This document shows positions 53,980 through 64,000 of a stretch of DNA of 64,000 bases, piece after piece. The stretch spans positions 44,113,257 through 44,177,256 of the forward strand of contig OY970834.1 in NCBI GenBank assembly GCA_963853835.1. Reading direction: 5' to 3'. The notes under the pieces were generated by a model. It was not told where the DNA came from. It worked only from the letters and a program-made list of their open reading frames with translations, and did not search any database. Position numbers and translations under genes: made by a program. Within the stretch, counting starts at the first letter, position 1; each line of letters begins with the position of its first letter. This DNA is from Calendula officinalis. Its lineage: Eukaryota; Streptophyta; Magnoliopsida; Asterales; Asteraceae.

Positions 53980-56208
53980 CTACGGTGCAGATGACACATC
54001 TTCCCTACGAGAGCTTTCGCCGACATCCTCCGGCCCGGGCAAAGATTTCTTCACCAACCCTTTCAGTTCCGCTAAAGAAACCGTGCCAGCCTTAAGGGAC
54101 TGTAAAAGAGGATAGTCCGGAGTCACCAATTCACCAAAAAGGCCCATAATATTGGTCTGAGCATCCGGAAAATCATGCACGAAAGGGGCATCCTTCAACA
54201 AACCAGCATACTCCTTGTGAGTATCTATACATCCCCTATACTGACCAAACTTAACACACTCCATTTGCAACTTGGAGTTCCTACCCACAAAATCCTCTGA
54301 ATTTAATAACAGTTCGCACAAACCAGGCCCTCCTTCCCTAACTAGCCACTCCACGTCTTCCTGACAAGCTCCCAATCGATGAGACTGTAAAGCAAAGTCT
54401 TCCTTAAGCCTGTCATTTTTAATATCCAGCTCATGATAGAGGCGCTCAACCTCATCCAACTGAGAATCTTTCTCAACAAGGGATGCCTCCAATTCAGCGA
54501 TACGGGCAGAAAGGGAACCATGCTCTGCATTTAGATCAATAATGCGGGCATCCTTAGCAGCAGAAACACGTCTCATATCTTCCATGCACGCATAGAGATC
54601 CCTATTCTCCTCCGACAGACGCTCATTTTGCTTTAACAAGTTTTCTTTTTCCTCTAACTCACGTTGGTGCAAGGTCTTTACTTTGCCCATTACCTCCTCC
54701 ATCCGTTTAAACTCTTCAAGATGAAAGGAGGCCGCCTGCCTATTACGGATACCCCAAATTTGCAGTTCAGACAGTAACTCCACAGCACGTAAAAGGTCCG
54801 TTCGAGCGCGCAGGAAAACTCCCTCATCAAACACATCGGGGGGGATTCAGAAAAACGGAAGGAGGAGTTACGGAAGCATGCACGATTAGGGGGGGGGGGG
54901 GTCGGGGTAATTGTTGCTTGCAGACTCTGCTCTCGGGATATTTGAATCTCAGACGGACCCTCCTGCATGGAAGGGTCGATGGAAGCCAACCCTTTCGTAG
55001 ACCCCGAGATGGTAGTGCGAACTTGCCAAGCTAGAGAAAGCAAAAAGAAATTAGCAAACATAAAGGAAAATAAGCGAACAAATAAACACATACGTCGAAA
55101 GGGGAAAACATGTAGCAATGACTGAGGCCGAACGGGTGGTACCGATTAGGCAGATCTTCCGGTATGAGGGGTCTCGAGGCCGGAAGTAAAAAGAAGGCTG
55201 CTAAACAAGGCTATGGCCGATGGTTTCGGTGGTGCGGATGTGATCCCGAATGAGGTTGACGGTATGGTAACACTTGAAGTAACGGCGGTGGGAATAACCA
55301 ATGAGGAAGGGGTGAATGATACGGTGACAGGAACCTCTGCAGACTCTGAAACAATAACGAAAGCGTCCGACGTATTCCCTGCAACAAAAATAAAGCGTCA
55401 ATTAGCAGAAGCAGAAATAAGGAGAAAGGCGTAGCTCGATTTATACTTTCAGTTCTTGGCCCCTTGGTCGAGGAGGAAACTGTTCTCTCACGAGCCCGCT
55501 TGGTTAAGGATTGGACGGAACCAACCTTTCGGGGTTCTGAGATATCCGATTGGGAATCATGAACCATGGTGTCTTGAGTCCTGAACACTGGAGACTCCAC
55601 GATAGGTACCGATACCCCAGAAGTGACCTCAGTCTCACGCTCCGGAGCGTCCGGCGTTCCCTCAGAACTGAGGACATCTTCTGTAGGGGGAAGGAAGGGA
55701 GCTAGGGCCCCCTCAGCAAAGGACGCATCCCCTTGTATCGGTTTCGGCATTTGAAGGCGGTGGAACAGAGAAACAACTTTTCCATCCATTTTCCAGACCG
55801 GACGGATTTGGCGAACGAAGTAATAGGGGCTCAGGTCGGCCATCCCTAGGAAGACTTCGTCAGGATCTTCCCATGCAACCTCCGAAGCAGATAGGCGATT
55901 GACATAACCAATCTCAACATCGTTTAGGTCAGGAGCGGGTTCGGAGGTGCGTCCGGTTATTCTCCCCCAGGAAAGAGAAGTTTTGTTGAAAGCCAGACGA
56001 TCGACATAAAAGAAGGCATACTTCCAATCCCTAATAGAATCCTTCAGCCCGACGATATGCTCGTTCCGGCCTGGGCGAAGGGTAAAAACGGCCCAGTCTC
56101 CCCTTCCGGTTACGGTGTACAGATTGCGGAATACCTTGGTGGATAGAGGAATTCCAAGAGAACGACTAAGTGAAAAGCACAATAACACTGATTCAATCCA
56201 TAAAATGG
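53980..56208 (-). pseudogene. Antisense ORF of the Tat-type gypsy element, truncated
   Basis: It runs against pol, as described for Tat-lineage elements that carry an extra antisense ORF. The first part (55447-56208, 5' end cut by the third element) resembles the 'putative gypsy type transposon' domain: SLSRSLGIPL, GDWAVFTLRPGRN, WKYAFFYVD. A GT-AG intron of 68 bp at 55379-55446 joins in frame to an S/T/P-rich exon. A second intron is likely before about 55030 (acceptor TTTCTCTAG), but a stop near 55146 leaves its donor unclear. The last part (53980-54834) is a 284-codon coiled-coil region (HQRELEEKENLLKQNERL). A C run at 54838-54844 appears to have shifted the frame. The function is unknown. 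Confidence 0.7.
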
Positions 56209-56477
56209 TGTTTGATGATGATTCTAGATGGAAAAAGGATGAAGAACAAATTAGGGTTTTAGAGAGAGAAAGTTAGAGAGATGGTAGAGAGAACAATTGC
56301 TGGAAATGAGAATTTGATTAATGGCAAAAGTTAAAGTTTTAAGCCTTACATGTTGGTATTTATACCATGGCTTAAAACTTGGTTAGTTAGGACTAATTCC
56401 TAAACAAAACTTAACATCTATACAATGTTTCACTTTTACCCCCTAGACTATCTATTACAACTTTCTAGTACCTAACA
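56209..56477 (-). repeat. Third element, 3' LTR
   Basis: About 269 bp, TGTTTGATG...CCTAACA, followed by a PPT. On the minus strand it has TATAAATA (plus 56357-56364). The start is inferred from TG and from where the antisense frame of the gypsy breaks; an alternative start is TG at 56189. The partner LTR is not in the window. Confidence 0.6.
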
Positions 56478-56487
56478 ATCTCCCCAT
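56478..56487 (-). other. Third element polypurine tract
   Basis: Minus strand ATGGGGAGAT against the LTR end. Confidence 0.7.
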
Positions 56488-56818
56488 TTGTAATAGTAGA
56501 CTAGGTTGCATATCTTTGAAGACTTCTGTGTTTGTAAGGCTGGAGCTGAGATTTGAACCGTTGAGCAGTTATGTTGATAAAACAGCATCAGCCTTTGATC
56601 ATCGTTGACAGACATACATTTAAATGGCTTTTCAACCAATATAAAGTATTCCAGAAGACTTCATGCACATCGACTGAATGTAAACCCATAGATAGAGCGG
56701 TTAGCAGCGGAAGTCCTTTCTTGAAGTTGTGGCATTTGTCGATTTGCTGCAGATCCTTGGTTCCTGATGTTTGTTGGAGTTGAAGCAGTGCGGAATGTTT
56801 ATATGTTGTGGATTTTCT

Positions 56819-56980
56819 GACCGTTGTTGATAATGTTGGAGTACGGTCATAAAATCACTTATCTGATGTGTTGACTGTTGTTGATAAGATTGAAATACAG
56901 TCATCAGATCTTCTATCAGACATAGTGACCGTTGTTGATAACAATGGAGTACGGTCGTCTGATCTTCGCATGAGAAGGTA
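56819..56980. repeat. Three 54-bp tandem repeats
   Basis: Starts at 56819, 56873 and 56927, each beginning ga(c/t)(c/t)gttgttgataa. On the minus strand they read as repeats of about 18 residues (TVxxxYQQxS). The open frame there (56701-57021) is short and probably not a gene. Confidence 0.8.
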
Positions 56981-56984
56981 TCAG

Positions 56985-58475
56985 GGTAACCCAGGATCAC
57001 ATAGATTGCCTGTTTGCACAACAGTTACAGAAACTGTGTGACCTACGTTCAGTGTTGGCATTGATGTTAGCACTGGTAGGATTTCCATTCAATCATCGTG
57101 GAATACCAATATTTTTAGTATCACTATGAATGTTCCGGCAATATCTCAAAGATATGCTTGGTAGAGTGCCTGTGTCCTAGAGAAATTTAATTCGGTTCTA
57201 GACTCTATACGTGGACAAACGAAGGCGAGGACTGGAGGTGGGTCCTCTTTTTCAATATCAACAATCTCCAAATGAGATGTCGATAGTGGATGTGGTAATC
57301 TCCGTGATTTTGAAACAAGTACTTTTTGTACTTGAGTGGTCAGTGGGGGTTGTGCATTGCATCACTGGGTCCATGATGTCTTAATCAGAAAGCAACATAT
57401 GCAATCCGATATAGATAAGGTTACCCGGTCATTTGTTCGGTTCAGGGAGGGTTTTCCGTTTTCTTTAACCCTATCACACACGCTCCTCACTCAACTCACT
57501 TTTTCATTTTCAACCACACCCTCGTTTTTATTTTTACCATGTGATAAGCTGATCTGCACCCCATACTTCATACCCCCTCTCAATTTTTACCTCAGCGCAC
57601 CCCAATCAAGATCCCATGATACTTGATTCTGCTCACCTAGACCTAGGGACCCTCACTTTTTAGTTCCTATATTGTCGGTGGCTCCGGGGAAGATCATGCT
57701 GGGTTTAGCAGATCATAGGAGTAATTTGAGAGTGTCTAATACGCTCATGTGCACTTTGATCAGCTCTTTAAAAGATGTTGCATTTTGGTTGGTTCACATG
57801 GATTTTTTGGTAACACCGGACTCACATAGAGTATCCGTTAGCACACGGTATGAATCTGTAGTCGTTTGCACAACCGTTGATTCAAATGTGTGACCTGCGT
57901 TTAGAGTTGGCGTGATTTTAGCTCTAGCAGGATTTCCACTCGATCTTCGTGAAACATCAGATTGTGATGCCACTACAAGTGTTCCGATGGATTCACGGAG
58001 ATCCATGTTTGTAGTGCAGGTGTCCTATATTGGAAATATTCTTGGGGGTGAGAACTAGACACACTGTGCATAAAAAGAGACTTAACCCGGGGCAGGAGGT
58101 TATTATTATTCAATACCGACATACTCCGAATGAGTAGTCAGTAGCTTTTGTGCTACGTCCCCTGATGAAATGAAACAAATCCCTGTTGAGAGGAATTTGA
58201 GTAGTTGGTGGTGGCGTGCATTTGCTTTACTGGGCCAGTAAAGTCTAGTGAAACATTCAACGAATGAATGATCACCTATTTAATTGGTTGCCCGGTTTGT
58301 TTTCGGTTTGGATGCACTCATAAGGTGTGTTTTCTTTGATTTATCATGTTTTTCACATCACCTTGCACTCACCTAGTTCTATACCCTAGACGTATACCCT
58401 CACATTTACCACTTGGCTGAAATATTTCCCTGGGATAGGTAAGGCCGGATCTGGCAAACCATGAGAAGGTATGTC
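56985..58475. repeat. Diverged direct duplication of about 0.7 kb
   Basis: Unit 1 (about 56985-57720) and unit 2 (about 57808-58475) share ordered blocks: tttgcacaac, tgtgacct, aggatttcca, gtgttccg, gtgtccta, ttgcccggt-type and ttcggtt. The offset at the start is 852 bp. It lies in the 3' non-coding part of the third element. Confidence 0.65.
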
Positions 58476-58645
58476 TTTTGAAGTAGTAAGTAACGAGAAT
58501 TAAAAGAATTTGTAATAAACAGATGCTATCTTTACTAGGGAACTAGTAAAGAGATCGTTTACGGATATTACAACGACTTATAACTAACGTTACAAACATA
58601 AAACCTTTTTGATTTGGGTAATTTGTTTTTATTTTCTTAATTTTC

Positions 58646-58695
58646 TCCCCTAGAAATAATAATTCCCCCCCTAGAATTAGTATTTCTCCCCCTCG
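58646..58695 (-). other. Cluster of PPT-like motifs
   Basis: Three C-rich stretches (tctcccctag, cccccctag, ctccccctcg) lie within 50 bp, about 2.2 kb before the LTR-adjacent PPT. Repeated PPT-like motifs are a reported feature of Sireviruses. Confidence 0.55.
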
Positions 58696-58881
58696 ACAAA
58701 ACAAAAGTATTAAAAAGTTTTGAGATCGAAGGACGTACCTTATACCTCGTCGGAGGGTTGAAGGAGAGGTTTTGCGGTTAAGCTTGATTGAGATTTGTGG
58801 TTTCTTTTAAGAGCGGGTTTTGAATCTGTTTTGATCAGAAGCCATATTGGAACAGGTGAAGTGCCTCCCAGTATTTGAATG

Positions 58882-61800
58882 TTAATGCCGCCCACGTCTT
58901 TCATACGGTTTTTGGCGATTAACTGATTCGTCCCGCCATCTGAGCCCATGATATTGACCGAAAGGTAGTGGCATGTTAGGAACTTCAGTTGTGTAGGTAG
59001 GCGTTTTACTTCTGTCTCGTACACCCAGGTGAACCTCAAAATGTCTAATCACTATTCGCCAGCTTAGTCTTTCCTTAATGGCAGTGATTAGTGTGTCAAT
59101 ATTGCTTCGAAGAGAGGTGTTTTCTGGGTTGCTGGGATCTCTGTTCATGTGCCTCCCCTTTTTCTCCAATTTCTTCTTGAGGATGTTCAATGTGCCGTCA
59201 CAGTACTTGGCAATGTCTGACACAAGAAAGAAGACTCGTTCTTTGAAGTAGTTCGTGTAAGTCATTCCCAAGTTGGGTTCACCTAGAACAACTGTTCTCC
59301 GAGTTTGAATCTCGGAGGGAAGTGATCTGTAAGGAGCAGCTAAGTGAACCTTTGCTGTACCACTCTCAATAGCCATCTGCACATCTTCCATTCGAGCATC
59401 TAATGTTTTAACAAGCATGAAGCGCTTCAGAGCAGCCTGAGCGAAATTTCTCGCATGCTTTTTAATTGGATGAGGCGTGTCTGGTAGTAAGCGTACTGTG
59501 TTGTAAAGAAATTCTATATCCCGAGGTTCAAGAATATAGAAGTCTCCTTCAGTAATTGTGTACAGTTGATCATCTGCTCTGCGAATATGGAAGATTGTGT
59601 ACCAGTAGTAGCCTGAGAAATGGTCGGTCGTTATCTCCAGGAGTTGTGTTATCGGGAATTTGCTGTATCGATCGGTTTTGCCCCTAAGGTAATGCATTGT
59701 AAGGTAATACATTTTCTTTTCTCGGAAAGGCAGTACCACTTCTTTGTATAAATCCTGATAAATGACAGGCAGCTCTGTCTCCTGGAAAATAGCAGAGAAG
59801 CGATCTTCAACAAATGGCATTTTAACTTATTGAAAGAGGCACGCTTTGGAGATCATCAGGCGGCGTTTGTTAGCTTTATCCGCCGCTCTCTTCTCGCTAT
59901 ATGATAATACCGGCACATCATGTGTAGGAGAGGCAGTTGGTGGTTCCGGTGCTGGAGTTCTGGCGGCGACCAGTTGATCGTAGTTTCGGAAGTAACGGTG
60001 ATAATTTTCTCGGGTGAAGGGATATCTTTTGACGTCAAATGGTTCATCCTCCCCTGCTTTGTCGCTGTCGGAGTCATCGTTTGAAGGGGAGGTGGCAGGT
60101 TGAGTTGATTCGTTAAAAGCATCCCTCACAATGTTGTCTTCTTCCGGGTCACTAGGTAAATCAATAACTGTGTCCGCCTCTTTTCTCAGAACCTGTTGAA
60201 CGTTGTCGTTTTTATTGTTCTCAACCTCAAAATTTATAGATTGGAGATGACACATAGATTCAAGTTTTTCGGCTTCAGTCATCTCACTGGATTTACGGTT
60301 ATTTTGGGGCAAGATGTCTTCACTCTCATCTACTCGCCACTGGTTGAGTGGTTCAACGTTCAGCACCTGATTGTAATCAAACTCAACAATCGCCCAGTCA
60401 TGTACATACTCATATTCTTGTTGGCCTCCTCCCCGTGTTTGATGAGAGGAGCTGGGTAGGTGTTGGGAATGACTTGCATCTCCGGAGTATTGAGAACTGG
60501 ATCCACCACGTTCCAGAATTCTCCTCTGTCCTCCTCCTCCCTGAGGATCATCCTCAGGGTCTCCCGGTCTTCTGTATATAAGGGATCCTTGCCTGCATGG
60601 CTCGACCAGTTCTTCTAAGCGATAGTTGTACATCGCTTTAATTTGTTCAATTGTAAATGAACGGGATGCTTCCAGGAGCATTTCTCTGTTAAGTGGATCA
60701 GAAGTCGGTGGAAGAGGAGCAACATTTGCCAGCCTACCCTCAAGGTTTTCCAACCTCGTACTGAGTGATTGGATTGTGGAGGTGAGATGAGGGATGATCT
60801 GCATTTCTGGATTTGGCATTTCAGTTGTTGTGGTAGTGGTAGCCTCGGATGATGTATACTGTTGAGGGAGAGTCATTACAACTGTTGCAGGAGGAGTTGT
60901 ATCGACCCTCGAGGCAGTACCACTTGTGTAGAATGGGGGAAGTGATGTGTCTATTGGAGGTGTTGTTATAAACGGTGAAATTGTGGTGGTTACTGATGGA
61001 ATTGTGGTTGTGACTGGTGGTATGGTGGTTGTGACTGGTGAGATTGTAGTAGTGACTGGTGGGATTGTGGTGGTGATAGGTGGAGTTGTGGTTGTTACTG
61101 GTGGAGTTATGGTGGTGACTTGTTGAGTTGTGGTTGTTACTGGTGGAGTTGTGGTAGTGACTGGTGGAGTTGTGGTTGTTACTGGTGGAGTTGTGGGTGG
61201 GATTGTGGTTGTGACTAGTGGAATGGTGGTTGTGACTGGTGAGATTGTAGTAGTGACTGGTGGGATTGTGGTGGTGATAGGTGGAGAGAGTGGAGGAACA
61301 TAGGTTGTTGATGTCAGAATTGTGGTAGTTAGTGGGGTAGCGGTTGATGTTGTTGGTTGTTGGATGTGTGGTGGAGAGGGATCCGTGAAGATAGGATCAT
61401 CAAAGGGGTTTGGGGATCCTTGTGGTGGTGGTGACTGTAGACCATGTTGGGGTGGTGAAGGTGGACCGTGTGGTGATGGTGGTTAATCTGGTCGATCAGA
61501 CATTGTTGCGGCGGAGTCTGTTGATGATGAAGAAGAGGATGGTTCAGCTGGTTGTGATGGTGGTTGTATGATGGGTCGAGTTGGCGGACGTTGAGGTTGT
61601 TGGGAGGCAACTGACCCACTGCCGGAGGCATCATCGGATGAGATGCGAAGGCGTTTTGTACGACGTTGAGCCGGTGGTTGTTGTGTAGCTGATCGACGTC
61701 GATGTTGTGGTTGATTTGGTGGTGGTTGGTGTGGTTGTGCCTGTTGTTGTTGTAGTGTAGCAGCTGGTTGTTCAGGAGGAGGTTGTACTCTCTCGGGTAT

Positions 61801-62682
61801 CCAATGAGGATAATGACGAGCCCGGTATTCGTTGATGCTATCCAAATTGAAGTTTGCAATTTTAAAGAGTGGGAGAGGGATCGGGGCATCAGGGACTGCA
61901 GTTGTACCACTGTTGCTCCTGAGAAAGGTAACACTGAAGGGTATGAATTGCTGTGCAACATCTCTGATGTGAATGTTTTGATATCGTTCCATGAAATGTG
62001 CGATCATGATAGACCAGAACCTCGGGAATGGCAGATATTTTGGTTCCTTTGACTTGGAGAGCTTGAATTCTTCCCATAAATAGGCAGCATAGTCATAATG
62101 TCGGTTGTAGCACATGGCATGATAGGCATGGTGAACTTCTTTTGAGGCCCTGTCGTGACCGGTTGACTTTGGTGTCATGCAGCGATTGAAGATCGTGAAG
62201 ACGTGGGACCAGCTCCTTGCCATATTTTTCTTCTTGAATTCTCTGAGGTCAATAGTGTGCCGATCAAGGTCTAGACCTAGGTCGTGTATTCCGAGATACA
62301 CTTCCTCGAATGGCAGCTGTGGTTCAAATGCAGTCAGTGGTGGTCTTGAGTCGGCACGAGGTAACTGGAAGATGTCATAAAGATCATCTTTTGTGAAGTG
62401 AATTGGTTGTTCATCAATCATTGTTTCGAAGTGTGAGGGGGTTGTTGATGTCACCAGTGTTAGGTTGGCGAAGAATTGTTGAACATACACCGCTGGAACC
62501 GACGGTCTGGCGTTGATGGAGTAGAATAGAGGATGACGTTGGAGAACATGCGAGTGAACCGGGAAATCGATGGAGAACGAGTCTTCTTCTTCCGGGGCCC
62601 AGTACGGGTTGTTCTCTTTTAGCGGTTTGAGCTTGTATTGAGGAACCAGGGTGTTCTCGTCAATTATATGTTGTGCCGCCAT
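58882..62682 (-). pseudogene. Third ORF ('env-like') of the third element, two in-frame stops
   Basis: One reading frame of 1267 codons from ATG 62682 (context TTCAGATGGCGG), broken by TAA at 61483-61485 and TAA at 59827-59829. I checked 60841-61482 codon by codon and found no other stop there. N-terminal block about 1-250 (motifs HPLFYSINARPSVP, VQQFFANL, HAYHAMCYNRHYDYAAYLW) is the counterpart of the copy 1 and 2 N-termini. Then a Q/P-rich stretch, about 200 residues of P-V-T-T-T repeats (60950-61310), acidic and helical segments, and a C-terminal block (motifs KKMYYLTMHYLRG, YILEPRDIEFLYNTV). No membrane span is seen. The function is unknown. Confidence 0.8.
60950..61310 (-). repeat. Coding microrepeat, P(P/S)VTTTx units
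   Basis: About 18 units of 18-24 bp, translating to PPVTTTT, PPVTTTI and SPVTTTI inside the third ORF. Mucin-like composition. Confidence 0.85.
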
Positions 62683-63520
62683 CTGAAGATTAGACACTAA
62701 GAAAATGCGGCACAAAACAATGATTAAAGTTAGTGCACAGTGTTAACAAAAGAAATGTAACGATGATGTTTCACACTTATCGAGACGAGAGGGTTCAAAG
62801 TAATTTTAATAGTATTTAAAATATAAGAATAATATAAAAATTTTAAATTTATTAAAAATATTTAATAAATAAAAATTAGTAAATTATAATTATAAAGAAA
62901 ATAAAATAAAAAACTTAAAAGAAAGAAAAATTTTCAAAAAGAAGTTCGGGCCGAACTACAGTAACAACTTCGGGCATAGGATGTTCGTGCCGAACATGTG
63001 TAACAACTTCGGGCCGAAGAATAAGTAAATGTTCGGGCCGAAGTTGTATAAGTAGTTCGGGCCGAAGTTGTTCAAGTAGTTCGGGCCGAAGACTTTTACG
63101 CTGTTTGGTTTCCTTAACTGTTTTTCAAATTTTGGCATTCCTAGTTCGATTTGTACAGTAAAAACTGGCCTATGGGGTTCGGTTTAACTAATCGAACATT
63201 GTAGATTACGTAGGACAACTTATAGAACCCTAGATCGAACTAATCTCCTAATTTTGAAACCCTAGAAAAGCCGAGACTGTAATTGATCGAATTCGGTAAA
63301 ACGAGATGTAAATAGATGAAATTTAGGGTTGATATCTTACCGAAAACAGACGTAAAGTAGATTACGAGTGATGTGGAGTGGATTCGATCGAATTTGAACA
63401 CGAGAATCGAAGATCGGGCTTAACTGTGTGTGTCGGCGGTGTTTGAGTGTGTGTAGACGAGGAAGAATAAATGAAATAGTGAAGTTCGACACGACCTTTT
63501 ATAGGTGAGAAGTTCGGGCC
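62683..63520 (-). promoter_or_regulatory. Promoter-like region and leader intron before the third ORF
   Basis: Minus-strand TATA box TATAAAAGG at 63495-63503, a C/A-rich leader, a donor CG|GTAAGATATC at 63341/63340 and an acceptor TTTTCTTAG ending at 62697, 15 nt before the ATG. This predicts a 5' UTR intron of about 644 bp. Inferred from sequence only. Confidence 0.45.
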
Positions 63521-63568
63521 GAACTTCTTAACCGACTAAGAACTTCGGGCCGGGAACAGTAAGAAGTT
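62943..63568. repeat. TTCGGGCCGAA palindrome clusters
   Basis: About seven copies or close variants at 62943-63091 and three more at 63510-63568, either side of the promoter-like region. Each core is self-complementary. A T run of about 27 bp follows at 63584-63610. Confidence 0.85.
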
Positions 63569-63583
63569 CGGCCCGAGGAACAC

Positions 63584-63615
<32 letters not shown>

Positions 63616-63889
63616 AATGACAAAGGAAACACAAGTAAAATAAATCATTAAAAATTAAATGAAATTAAAAACTAGTTAAAAATAAAGAAGAACTCATAAT
63701 GACTGTCGAGAGACGAAATTAAGAAACGCTGCATCAGCTCCCCCGATACTGATGTGATGAGTGAAATCTCTCCATGGACAGTTGACGACGATTTGACGAT
63801 CGGGTTTCAAGACGAGTTTCTTGAAAGCCATAGTGATGATACGAAGAATGCAACGATTTACCAATTTGAAAAATATGAATTGTAGACAA

Positions 63890-64000
63890 TTAAGTTTTGA
63901 GATTTAGCATACCAAGCTTTGAGACAAGATAATTAAAACGTTTTTCGTCCAAAGCCTTGGTAAACAAATCTGCTAATTGAAAATCGGTGGATACGAAGTA
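63890..64000 (-). CDS. pol: Pol C-terminus of the third element (partial)
   Basis: The last 36 codons plus TAA (63890-63892); it continues past the right edge. Contains QLADLFTKALDEKRFNYLVS, matching the end of copia Pol (copies 1 and 2 have QLADLFTKAFDVGRFNFLVS). Too short for standard ORF lists. Confidence 0.9.
   Translation of the reverse strand, partial: YFVSTDFQLADLFTKALDEKRFNYLVSKLGMLNLKT

Larger units (their letters stand above)
36374..56208 (+). mobile_element. Ty3-gypsy Tat-type retrotransposon, interrupted and partial
   Basis: Components: split 5' LTR (about 36374-36432 plus 47873-48353), PBS, gag-pol (48384-53562) and an antisense ORF (53980-56208). Sirevirus copy 2 (36433-47867) sits in the 5' LTR and a third element sits at the right. 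The 3' LTR is outside the window. RT before INT, a second RNase H and an antisense ORF after pol point to the Tat lineage. The outer LTR edge at 36374 is a guess from a change in base composition. Confidence 0.8.
56209..64000 (-). mobile_element. Third Sirevirus-type copia element, 3' part
   Basis: Visible in element order (minus strand): pol 3' end (63890-64000), spacer with a promoter-like region, third ORF (58882-62682, two stops), a 2.2-kb 3' non-coding stretch with PPT-like motifs, PPT (56478-56487) and 3' LTR (56209-56477). Not close to copies 1 and 2 in sequence, but the same order and the same pol C-terminus type. Inserted in the gypsy antisense ORF. Gag, most of pol and the 5' LTR lie beyond the window. 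Confidence 0.8.

Noticed and set aside
54690..55118. Independent 142-codon minus-strand ORF
   Set aside because: Partly an exon of the antisense ORF and partly intron and shifted frame; not a separate gene.
57336..57893. Short plus-strand ORFs in the third element
   Set aside because: Lie in the duplicated non-coding stretch and are not shared by the second unit.

Overview
This is plant nuclear DNA. The evidence is an intron-bearing YABBY gene, Ty1-copia and Ty3-gypsy LTR retrotransposons with tRNA-type primer sites, tRNA-derived SINEs, Stowaway MITEs and hAT-like MITEs with 8-bp target duplications. The YABBY protein fits a core eudicot. The third-ORF proteins of the copia elements resemble ones I associate with Asteraceae, so an asterid is my guess, but the species cannot be fixed from this window.

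Layout. 1-3.4 kb: a complete seven-exon YABBY transcription factor gene (FIL/YAB1 clade) on the minus strand, the only host gene I can support. 3.5-4.7 kb: a hAT-like MITE, then AT-rich DNA. 4.85-16.35 kb: an intact Sirevirus-type Ty1-copia element (copy 1, minus strand; gag, pol and a large third ORF; identical 618-bp LTRs; 5-bp TSD) inserted in a 137-bp SINE. 16.4-36.4 kb: AT-rich intergenic DNA packed with small elements (Stowaway MITEs, hAT-like MITEs, SINEs, a TIR element filled with a palindromic satellite). 36.4-47.9 kb: a second intact Sirevirus (copy 2, minus strand) of a related sublineage, inserted in the 5' LTR of a Ty3-gypsy Tat-type element. 48-56.2 kb: the rest of that gypsy element (plus strand, gag-pol broken by two stops and one frameshift), followed by an antisense ORF. 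56.2-64 kb: the 3' part of a third, more distant Sirevirus-type element (minus strand) inserted in that antisense ORF. Its third ORF is a single frame broken by two stop codons, and its pol 3' end enters at the right edge of the window.

How the parts fit. Copies 1 and 2 each carry PBS, Gag, protease-integrase-RT-RNase H, PPT and identical LTRs, so both look recently mobile. The points most worth following are: (1) a short motif (CAGTAGTA / TACTACTG) found in their LTRs, in the pol-ORF3 spacer and, in both orientations, inside all three coding regions; (2) a TATA box, leader and ideal start context directly before the third ORF, with an analogous arrangement in the third element, suggesting that this ORF has its own promoter; (3) a sharply diverged 3' half of the third ORF between otherwise near-identical copies, suggesting recombination.
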